5,278 nucleotides of DNA. Source: Actinomycetes bacterium. Its GTDB lineage: Bacteria > Actinomycetota > Actinomycetes > Streptosporangiales > Streptosporangiaceae. Numbering within the stretch: the stretch's first letter is position 1; each line of letters begins with the position of its first letter. Location of the stretch: NCBI GenBank assembly GCA_023425615.1, contig JAFACJ010000662.1, forward strand, positions 1 through 5,278, given 5' to 3'. Of the stretch, positions 1 to 4,270 are shown one piece after another. Position numbers and translations under genes: made by a program. The notes below the pieces were generated by a model. The model was not told the origin of the DNA and ran no database searches. It saw only the letters and a list, made by a program, of their open reading frames with translations.

Positions 1-60
1 CGGGGCCGGGCCGGGCGGGGGCCGCGGGGCCGGGCCGGGGGCGCGACCGGGCATCCGCCA
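1..60. repeat. G-rich direct repeat, 15 bp twice with 24-bp period
   Basis: The 15-mer CGGGGCCGGGCCGGG occurs at 1-15 and again at 25-39, within a tract made almost only of G and C up to about position 50. No start codon, RBS or convincing reading frame could be tied to it, so it is either non-coding leader DNA or the tail of a gene outside the window. Runs of three to five G on the plus strand could fold into G-quadruplex-like structures; that is inference only. Nothing else recognisable lies here. Confidence 0.45.
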
Positions 61-75
61 TGCCACCCCGAGGGC

Positions 76-91
76 GCGTATCCGGATACGC
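76..91. promoter_or_regulatory. Perfect 16-bp palindrome upstream of the TerD-family gene
   Basis: GCGTATCCGGATACGC reads identically on both strands with no mismatch and no spacer. It lies 58 bp before the ATG of the TerD-family gene and immediately left of a second inverted repeat. The size and symmetry fit a dimeric regulator operator. I do not recognise the regulator. No good -35 hexamer is visible at this place, so a protein bound here could act as an activator or co-repressor; this is inference. Confidence 0.5.
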
Positions 92-93
92 CT

Positions 94-107
94 ACTACAG
101 TTGTAGT
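94..107. promoter_or_regulatory. BlaI/CopY-type operator-like inverted repeat overlapping a putative -10
   Basis: ACTACA-GT-TGTAGT is a 6+2+6 inverted repeat. It matches the TACAnnTGTA core recognised by the BlaI/MecI/CopY family of winged-helix repressors, including the extended ACTACA...TGTAGT arms known for BlaI/MecI sites. The hexamer TACAGT at 96-101 inside it is a plausible sigma-70 -10 for the TerD-family gene downstream, so a bound repressor would block initiation. No matching regulator gene is in the window; the assignment rests on the motif alone. Confidence 0.55.
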
Positions 108-149
108 TGAAAAGGCCGAACCGGGAACTCAAGAACGGATGGGGCGAGC

Positions 150-734
150 ATGGCCATCACGCTCTCGAAAGAAGACGGAGCCGCCGACCTCGACGGTGTG
201 ACGAAGCTGTCCATCGGCGTCTCCTGGGACCCCTCCGCGGGTGCCAGCGGCGGGATCATCGGCTGGGCGCGGCGCAAGAAGGGCGTCGACCTCGACCTGG
301 TCGCGGTCCTGCTGCGCGGGCCCGACCCCGTGCGGTTCGCCGGCCTCGACTCCCTCGACCCGCTGGGCAACGGCGCGGTCAAGCACACCGGCGACGAGCA
401 GACCGGCGCGGCCAGCGGAGACGACGAGACCGTCCACGTCACCTTCGCCGACGTCCCGGCCGAGATCACCTCCATCGTCTTCATAGCCGCCGCCTTCAAG
501 AGGGGGAGCTCCTTCCTCAAGGCCAACAACGTCTCCTTCAAGGTCTACGACGCCACCGGCGGCGACAGCACCCAGGTGGCCGACATCTGGCCGTCCCTGC
601 TGGGCGACGACAACGCCAACGCCGTCGCCCGCGCGTTCCGCAACGGCGGCTCCTGGCAGCTGGAGGTGCTGAACCGGCCGGGCAAGGTCAAGCAGGGCGA
701 CCGCCAAGCCCTGCTCCGCTTCGCCATCCATTGA
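150..734 (+). CDS. TerD-domain (tellurite/stress resistance family) protein, 3' end rewritten by IS insertion
   Basis: The 194-residue product has the TerD-domain layout: an N-terminal LSK segment (residues 5-7), SIGVSWDP at 21-28, the GVDLDLVAVLL strand at 45-55 that corresponds to the DFDLDASALLL Ca2+-binding motif of TerD, HTGDEQTGAASGDDE at 79-93, the ADVPAEITSIVF strand at 100-111, and FRNGGSWQL at 163-171. TerD-family proteins are cytoplasmic Ca2+-binding beta-sandwich proteins linked to tellurite, oxidative and phage stress; a precise role is not known. The insert around residues 29-44 and the reduced acidic set in the metal loop make it a divergent paralogue rather than canonical TerD. 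Start: ATG at 150 after a weak GGATGGGG purine tract. Length is normal for the family (about 190). The stop TGA (732-734) lies inside the adjacent IS; rejoining the flanks gives CAG TAG instead, so only the last residue (Gln to His) and the stop appear changed. Confidence 0.85.
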   Translation: MAITLSKEDGAADLDGVTKLSIGVSWDPSAGASGGIIGWARRKKGVDLDLVAVLLRGPDPVRFAGLDSLDPLGNGAVKHTGDEQTGAASGDDETVHVTFADVPAEITSIVFIAAAFKRGSSFLKANNVSFKVYDATGGDSTQVADIWPSLLGDDNANAVARAFRNGGSWQLEVLNRPGKVKQGDRQALLRFAIH

Positions 735-870
735 CCTCCTCCCCGCCCTGAAGGGCGGGGATTCTCCCCTGCTACACCGTTGCGGGTGTGAGCTTGGAGC
801 GGGTTCCTGCTTCGCCGCGCTGCGCCGGGACGGGTCCCGGTCTTCCCTGCGCTCCACAGGCTGACACCGC
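715..870 (-). ncRNA. Predicted TnpB reRNA (omega RNA) with guide taken from the TerD gene
   Basis: In TnpB systems the guide RNA is the 3' part of the tnpB transcript, running through the RE and ending in 16-20 nt of flanking DNA. Here the scaffold would cover the last part of tnpB, its stop (774-772), the RE hairpin (760-741) and TCAA (734-731), followed by a guide starting TGGATGGCGAAGCGGA (730-715, minus strand). A 7-bp hairpin CCGGGAC/GTCCCGG at 825-840 lies inside the scaffold. The 5' limit at about 870 is a rough estimate by analogy with ISDra2 (scaffold of the order of 130-150 nt); the 3' limit assumes a 16-nt guide. Confidence 0.6.
741..760. repeat. RE subterminal hairpin of the IS element
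   Basis: CCCCGCCC-TGAA-GGGCGGGG is a perfect 8-bp stem with a 4-nt loop (TTCA on the minus strand). On the minus strand it is preceded by GAAT, the same RE guide tetranucleotide as in IS608, and followed after 10 nt by the cleavage site TCAA. It is the TnpA recognition hairpin and, in the tnpB transcript, the terminal stem of the reRNA just before the guide. It could also slow transcription leaving the TerD gene. Confidence 0.85.
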
Positions 871-1974
871 CAGTCCGGCGGCCTTGGCGACGTTGAGTGC
901 CGCGTTGATGTCTCGATCCAGGACCGCCCCGCACGCTCCGCACGTCCACTCGCGGATGTTCAGGGGCTTGGGGCTGTCCTTCACGCCGCAGTGCGAGCAG
1001 ACCTGTGAGGTCGGCTCGAACCGGCCGATCCGCACGAGGGTGCGGCCGTGCCGGGCGGCTTTGTACTTCAGCATCCCGACGAACCGCGACCAGCCCGCAT
1101 CGTGCACGGACTTCGCCAACCGGGTGCGCGCCAGGCCCTTGACCGCGAGATCTTCCACGGCGATCGCTTGGTTGTCGCGGATCAGCCTGGTGGAGAGCTG
1201 GTGGTGGAAGTCGCGGCGCGCGTCGGCGACCTTCGCGTGAGCGCGTGCGATCTTCAGGCGTGCCTTGGCCCGGTTCGCCGATCCCTTCTTCTTGCGGGAG
1301 AGGTCCTGCTGGGCCTTCTTGAGTTTCTTCTCCGCGCGACGCAGGAAACGCGGGGAGTCGATCTTCGTGCCGTCCGACAGGATCGCGAAGTGCGTCAGGC
1401 CGAGATCGATCCCGACCGCTCGATCGGTCTCGGGTAGCGGTTCGTCGCGGGTCTCGATGACGAACGAGGCGAAGTACCGGCCTGCCGCGTCCTTGATCAC
1501 AGTCACCGAGGAGGGGACCGACGGCAGGTTGCGGGACCACTTCACGGGGATGTCCCCGATCTTCGGCAGCCGCAGCTTCCCGCCGGGTGTGATCTGCCAG
1601 CGGGCGTTCGCGGTGAACCGCACCGCCTGCTGGTTGTCCTTGCGGGACCGGTACCGGGGAGCGCCCACGCGCGGTCGTTCGCCTTTCAGCCCGTCGAAGA
1701 AGTTCCGGTAGGCGGCGTCCAGGTCCCACAACGCCTGCTGCAACACCACGGCCGACACCTCGGCCAGCCAGGCGCGCTCCGGTGTCTTCTTCGCCTCGGT
1801 GATGACCCGCTTGGACAACTCGCCCGACGATGGGAACGCCAGGCCTTCCGCTCGGGCGGTCTCCCGCGCCCGCAGCCCGTCGTTGTAGACCGTCCGCGCG
1901 CACCCGAACGCCCGCGCCAGCGCCTGGCGCTGACCCGGGGTGGGGTAGAGGCGGAAGGAGTACCGGAGCTGCAC
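772..1974 (-). CDS. tnpB: TnpB, RNA-guided DNA endonuclease of the IS200/IS605 family
   Basis: The 400-residue protein is full length for TnpB (ISDra2 TnpB is 408). It starts with an OrfB-type HTH region (LRYSFRLYPTPGQRQAL, residues 3-19, and FGCARTVYNDGL, 23-34). The RuvC-like nuclease follows: Asp190 in GIDLGLTHFA, Glu274 in AVEDLAVKGL and Asp355 in DRDINAALN, which line up with Asp191/Glu278/Asp361 of ISDra2. A zinc ribbon with Cys326, Cys329, Cys345 and Cys348 sits between the last two. All catalytic and zinc residues are present, so it should be active. TnpB uses the reRNA from its own 3' end to cut DNA matching the guide next to a TAM, favouring retention of the element after TnpA excises it. 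The start is GTG at 1974, 6 nt after a TAGGAT -10-like hexamer and without a strong SD, which suggests a leaderless mRNA. The C-terminal tail (about 371-400) is basic and low in conservation and overlaps the reRNA scaffold. Confidence 0.95.
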   Translation of the reverse strand: MQLRYSFRLYPTPGQRQALARAFGCARTVYNDGLRARETARAEGLAFPSSGELSKRVITEAKKTPERAWLAEVSAVVLQQALWDLDAAYRNFFDGLKGERPRVGAPRYRSRKDNQQAVRFTANARWQITPGGKLRLPKIGDIPVKWSRNLPSVPSSVTVIKDAAGRYFASFVIETRDEPLPETDRAVGIDLGLTHFAILSDGTKIDSPRFLRRAEKKLKKAQQDLSRKKKGSANRAKARLKIARAHAKVADARRDFHHQLSTRLIRDNQAIAVEDLAVKGLARTRLAKSVHDAGWSRFVGMLKYKAARHGRTLVRIGRFEPTSQVCSHCGVKDSPKPLNIREWTCGACGAVLDRDINAALNVAKAAGLAVSACGAQGRPGPVPAQRGEAGTRSKLTPATV

Positions 1975-1996
1975 ACCAAGATCCTACAGTTGGCCT
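1975..1996. promoter_or_regulatory. Overlapping divergent -10 elements between tnpB and tnpA
   Basis: Only 22 bp separate the two start codons. On the plus strand TACAGT (1985-1990) is followed by exactly 6 nt and the tnpA ATG. On the minus strand TAGGAT (1986-1981) is followed by exactly 6 nt and the tnpB GTG. The two hexamers share the bases at 1985-1986. This spacing would start both mRNAs at or next to the first base of the start codon, so both would be leaderless, and RNA polymerase could occupy only one direction at a time. No clear -35 was found for either side; these would lie inside the opposite gene. Confidence 0.55.
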
Positions 1997-2413
1997 ATGA
2001 CAGAAAGTGGCGGCGTCAGGACAGGCAGGTACTGTGTTTTCGCACTCCACGCACATTTGGTCTTCGTCACCAAGTACCGGCACCGGGTCTTCGGTGACGT
2101 CCATCTCAGCCGCATGGAGGAGATCATGCGGGAGGTGTGCGGTGACTTCGAGACCGAGCTGGTCGAGTTCAACGGGGAAGGCGACCATGTGCACCTGCTG
2201 GTGAACTTCCCGCCCAAGGTCGCCCTGTCCCGCCTCGTCAACAGCCTCAAGGGGGTCTCCTCCCGCCGGATGCGCACCGAGTTCCCCGACCTGGCCCGCC
2301 ACTACTGGCGGGCGAACAAACTGTGGTCGGCGTCCTACTTCGCCGGATCGGTCGGCGGCGCGCCCCTCAGCGTGCTCCGCCAGTACATCGAGCAGCAGAA
2401 CCGGCCGGGGTAG
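1997..2413 (+). CDS. tnpA: TnpA, Y1 HUH single-strand transposase of the IS200/IS605 family
   Basis: The 138-residue product is the normal size for a Y1 transposase. The HUH metal-binding motif is His64-Val-His66 in GDHVHLLVNFPP, and the nucleophilic tyrosine is Tyr130 in RQYIEQQ, with Gln134 four residues on; these match His64/His66/Tyr127/Gln131 of IS608 TnpA. The N-terminal HAHLVFVTKYRHRVF strand (18-32), SRLVNSLKGVSSRRM (78-92) and YWRANKLWSASYFAGSVGG (103-121) are family hallmarks. TnpA acts as a dimer that cuts and rejoins single-stranded DNA at the LE and RE hairpins, inserting 3' of a short target. The gene is divergent from tnpB and ends about 40 bp before the LE hairpin. No SD precedes the ATG; with a -10-like TACAGT 6 nt upstream, leaderless translation is likely. 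No frameshift or missing residue is seen. Confidence 0.95.
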   Translation: MTESGGVRTGRYCVFALHAHLVFVTKYRHRVFGDVHLSRMEEIMREVCGDFETELVEFNGEGDHVHLLVNFPPKVALSRLVNSLKGVSSRRMRTEFPDLARHYWRANKLWSASYFAGSVGGAPLSVLRQYIEQQNRPG

Positions 2414-2418
2414 AGCAC

Positions 2419-2444
2419 GCTCGGGCCCGGAGGCCCTCCCGAGC
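2419..2444. repeat. Inverted repeat just downstream of tnpA
   Basis: GCTCGGG (2419-2425) pairs with CCCGAGC (2438-2444) around a 12-nt loop that can itself pair further (CC with GG). It starts 5 nt after the tnpA stop and is inside the IS. No T-tract follows, so it is not a classical intrinsic terminator. It may protect the tnpA mRNA 3' end or serve as a second structural element of the LE. Confidence 0.45.
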
Positions 2445-2454
2445 GGGCCTTCAC

Positions 2455-2474
2455 CCCCGGCCTGAAGGCCGGAG
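2455..2474. repeat. LE subterminal hairpin of the IS element
   Basis: On the minus strand CTCCGGCC-TTCA-GGCCGGGG forms an 8-bp stem with one T-G wobble and the same TTCA loop as the RE hairpin. The preceding tetranucleotide on the minus strand is AGTG (2478-2475), the predicted LE guide. The shared loop and stem length at both ends indicate recognition by the same TnpA. Confidence 0.75.
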
Positions 2475-2491
2475 CACTGACCCGCACCCAG

Positions 2492-2495
2492 GTAG
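2492..2495 (-). other. Predicted IS target site / TnpB TAM (CTAC)
   Basis: The minus-strand tetranucleotide CTAC directly outside the LE satisfies the IS608-type pairing with guide AGTG: base 1 with guide base 2, base 2 with guide base 1, and base 4 with guide base 4. IS608 itself uses TTAC. Joining this to the RE flank regenerates the TerD-gene stop codon (CAG TAG on the plus strand). By family logic the same bases, perhaps with one or two more upstream, act as the TAM for TnpB. This is inferred, not observed. Confidence 0.6.
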
Positions 2496-2521
2496 CGCGC
2501 GACCGCGCCCGGGCCGCCGGG

Positions 2522-4012
2522 TCAGTGCACGGGTGTGAGTTCCCTCTCCTCGGCCGTCTCGTTCTCCGGACGGCGGATGAGGAAGGAGACGGCGACGGCG
2601 ATCACACCGAGGCCCACGCCCCACAGGAACGCGTCCTGGATTCCCGCGGCCTGGGCGTCGAGCGGCGCGAGACCGGACTCCGCGCCGTCGACGGCGCTCC
2701 TCGTCATGACGGTGACGAAGAGCGCGGTGCCCGCGGCGCCGGCGAGCTGCTGGAGGGTGTTGAGGATGGCGCTGCCGTGCGAGTACAGGTCGGCTTGGAG
2801 CGAGCCCAGGGCCGAGGTCATCAGCGGGGTCATGGCGAAGCCGATGCCGAGGCTCGTCAGGACGTGGGTGGTCACGACGAAGGCGATGGGCGTGCTCCCG
2901 TCGAGAAAGCTCATCATGCCCAGGGCCACGGCCATGACCGCGGTGCCGGGGATGACGAGGGGACGCGGGCCGAACCGGTCGGCGAGGCGGCCGACGAGCG
3001 GGGCGATGAGGCCCATCGCCAGACCGCCGGGCAGGAGGACAAACCCAGTCTCCAGGGTGGTCAGGTCGCGCACGTTCTGCAGGTAGATCGGCAGCAGGAT
3101 GAGCGCGCCGAACAGGGCGCCCATCGCCACCAGCAGCAGCACGATGCCGACGACGAACGAGCGCGTCAGGAACGGCCGCAGGTCCAGCAGCGCCGCGCCG
3201 TCGCGCTGCAGGCGGAGCTGGCGCAGGACGAACAGCACGAGGGCGACCGCGCCGATGAGGAGCGGGACGGCGGGCGGGACGGGGACATGGCCGCCCGCCG
3301 CCTCGCCGATGCTGCTCAGGCCGTAGATGAGGGCGCCGAACGCGGTGGCGGACAGGAGCACCGACGGCAGGTCGAACCGCACGGACTTCGGGGTGCCGGT
3401 GTTCTGCACCAGCATGACGCCGACGGCGACCGTCAGCAGGGCGATCGGCAGGACCGCGAGGAACAGCCAGCGCCAGTTCAGCGAGGACAGGATGAGCCCG
3501 GAGAAGGTGGGTCCGACGGCGGGCGCGACGGCGATGACGATCGAGATGAGGCCCATCGTGCGGCCGCGGCGCGAGGGCGGCACGAGCGTGAGGATCGTGG
3601 TCATCAGCAGCGGGAGCACCAGCGCCGTCCCCGACGCCTGGATGACGCGGGCTGCCAGCAGGACGCCGAACACCGGGGAGAGCGCGGCGAGCAGGGTGCC
3701 CGCGGCGAACAGCGACGTCGCGGCGAGGAAGACGGCGCGGGTGGTGAACCGCTGGAGGATGAGCCCGGTCGTCGGGATGATGACGGCCATCGTGAGCAGA
3801 TAGCCCGTGGTCAGCCACTGGACGGTGGCGGCTCCGACGGAGAACTCCGTCATGAGCTTGGGCAGTGCCACGCCCATGACGGTCTCGTTGAGGATCATCA
3901 CGAACGCGGCGAGGATCGGCAGGCCGATCGCGATCTTCACCTGGCGGGGCATCGCCTCGTGGACCTCGGTCTCCGCCTCGGCGGTCTCGGCGGGATCAAA
4001 GCGCTGCTCCAC
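2522..4012 (-). CDS. DHA2-family (14-TM) MFS drug/proton antiporter
   Basis: The product is a 496-residue inner-membrane exporter with about 14 hydrophobic segments (roughly 28-50, 63-83, 92-112, 117-137, 153-174, 182-202, 212-232, 248-265, 284-303, 300-313, 325-343, 352-369, 375-396, 412-436, 460-479; the 284-313 pair may be one helix). Family marks are ILNETVMGVALPKL (40-53, the D1 motif with Asn in place of the usual Asp), RVIQASGTALVLPL (122-135, motif B with its Arg), VAPAVGPTFSGLIL (162-175, antiporter motif C) and GRLADRFGPR (341-350, motif A copy). The ILNxT form recalls LmrB-like members. The substrate is unknown. The start chosen is GTG at 4012, preceded by AGAAAGG at a rather long 11-nt spacing; ATG at 3952, giving 476 residues directly before TM1, is the alternative. 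An open frame continues upstream but is antisense to the regulator. Divergent from the TetR gene, so control by it is likely but unproven. Confidence 0.9.
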   Translation of the reverse strand: MEQRFDPAETAEAETEVHEAMPRQVKIAIGLPILAAFVMILNETVMGVALPKLMTEFSVGAATVQWLTTGYLLTMAVIIPTTGLILQRFTTRAVFLAATSLFAAGTLLAALSPVFGVLLAARVIQASGTALVLPLLMTTILTLVPPSRRGRTMGLISIVIAVAPAVGPTFSGLILSSLNWRWLFLAVLPIALLTVAVGVMLVQNTGTPKSVRFDLPSVLLSATAFGALIYGLSSIGEAAGGHVPVPPAVPLLIGAVALVLFVLRQLRLQRDGAALLDLRPFLTRSFVVGIVLLLVAMGALFGALILLPIYLQNVRDLTTLETGFVLLPGGLAMGLIAPLVGRLADRFGPRPLVIPGTAVMAVALGMMSFLDGSTPIAFVVTTHVLTSLGIGFAMTPLMTSALGSLQADLYSHGSAILNTLQQLAGAAGTALFVTVMTRSAVDGAESGLAPLDAQAAGIQDAFLWGVGLGVIAVAVSFLIRRPENETAEERELTPVH

Positions 4013-4109
4013 GGGTGCACGTGCCTTTCTCTGGGGGATCGGGACCGGGGGGTGACGCGACGGCCGACCGAGCGGAAGGGGGCACGGGCCGACGGAGGCG
4101 AAACCGCTA

Positions 4110-4138
4110 TTTATGCCTGACTTGTCAACCACTGTCAA
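4110..4138 (-). promoter_or_regulatory. Predicted sigma-70 promoter of the MFS gene, with doubled TTGACA
   Basis: On the minus strand TTGACA (4138-4133), a 17-nt spacer and CATAAA (4115-4110) form a near-consensus vegetative promoter. It lies in the only clearly A/T-rich patch of the intergenic region. A second TTGACA begins 10 nt inside the spacer (4128-4123), making a direct repeat one helical turn apart. The predicted 5' leader to the GTG is about 90 nt. Confidence 0.6.
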
Positions 4139-4187
4139 AGGGTTTTCGCCGTCGGCCCGATCACCGCGGCCCACCCCGCGCCCCCCG

Positions 4188-4216
4188 TTGACGGTTACCG
4201 AATCCGGTTCTACTGT
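4188..4216 (+). promoter_or_regulatory. Predicted sigma-70 promoter of the tetR gene
   Basis: TTGACG (4188-4193), a 17-nt spacer and TACTGT (4211-4216) give a strong actinobacterial vegetative promoter. The start point would fall near 4223-4224, inside the downstream palindrome, leaving a leader of about 47 nt before the GTG start. Confidence 0.7.
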
Positions 4217-4232
4217 ACCGATCAGTCGGTAC
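4215..4232. promoter_or_regulatory. TetR-type operator overlapping the tetR -10 and start point
   Basis: GTACCGA-TCAG-TCGGTAC has perfect 7-bp arms around 4 nt. The TACCGA...TCGGTA pattern is common for TetR/AcrR-family operators. It begins within the -10 hexamer and covers the predicted start point, the classical position for autorepression by the adjacent regulator. A weaker related element, ACCG-AATC-CGGT, lies in the promoter spacer at 4197-4208. Confidence 0.7.
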
Positions 4233-4239
4233 GCCGACC

Positions 4240-4254
4240 CCGGTCGAGGACCGG
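4240..4254. repeat. Hairpin in the tetR mRNA leader
   Basis: CCGGTC-GAG-GACCGG has perfect 6-bp arms with a 3-nt loop and ends 1-2 nt before the purine-rich GGAAGGAG ribosome binding site. It could tune translation of the regulator or act as an accessory operator half; neither can be settled from sequence. Confidence 0.4.
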
Positions 4255-4270
4255 CGGGAAGGAGCCACGA

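Larger units (their letters stand above)
731..2491 (-). mobile_element. Complete IS200/IS605-family element (IS605-type divergent tnpA/tnpB), about 1761 bp
   Basis: The element is read on the minus strand, with its left end (LE) at the right side of the window and its right end (RE) at the left. It holds a Y1 HUH transposase gene and a TnpB gene, both apparently intact. No terminal inverted repeats or target duplication are expected for this family. Boundaries follow IS608 rules. The RE cleavage sequence TCAA (minus strand, 734-731) ends 10 nt from the foot of the RE hairpin, and the guide GAAT (761-764 complement) directly precedes that hairpin; both match IS608. At the LE, the guide AGTG (2475-2478 complement) predicts a cleavage site of form CTNC, and CTAC is found at 2495-2492, 17 nt from the hairpin foot. 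Excision restores a clean terD end. The RE boundary is firmer than the LE boundary, which is inferred. Confidence 0.85.
4013..4270. promoter_or_regulatory. Divergent MFS/tetR intergenic control region
   Basis: This 258-bp gap contains both divergent promoters (minus strand 4138-4110; plus strand 4188-4216), with about 50 bp between their -35 boxes, an 18-bp operator (4215-4232), and a small hairpin (4240-4254). The part nearest the MFS gene (4013-4109) has only isolated ACCGA-like half-sites (for example 4067-4071) and no complete palindrome that I could find. No small gene is convincing here. Confidence 0.6.

Noticed and set aside
741..760. Reading the 8-bp GC hairpin after terD as an intrinsic terminator of that gene.
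   Set aside because: No T-tract follows on either strand, and spacing, loop and flanking guide identify it as the RE hairpin of the IS. A termination side effect remains possible.
1984..1992. Shared 9-mer CTACAGTTG between the terD upstream region (95-103) and the tnpA promoter as evidence of common regulation.
   Set aside because: The tnpA copy lacks the second half of the BlaI-type palindrome; the match is explained well enough by both containing a TACAGT -10-like hexamer.
545..2302. Long open frame on the minus strand across terD, tnpB and tnpA.
   Set aside because: It is low-complexity and Arg/Pro/Gly-rich, runs through the IS boundary and overlaps three well-supported genes; a high-GC shadow frame.
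2477..2480. Alternative LE target site TCAG (minus strand), which would also restore a terD end (CAC TGA).
   Set aside because: It lies only about 2 nt from the LE hairpin foot, far closer than the 15-20 nt needed in this family, and it overlaps the predicted guide. CTAC fits both spacing and guide pairing.
731..2495. Target-site duplication or terminal inverted repeats around the element.
   Set aside because: None was found and none is expected, because Y1 transposases move single-stranded DNA without duplicating the target.
2525..4120. A 531-residue open frame on the plus strand opposite the MFS gene.
   Set aside because: Composition is almost all Gly, Arg, Asp, Glu, Gln and His, typical of the antisense of a hydrophobic membrane protein; no RBS or recognisable domain.
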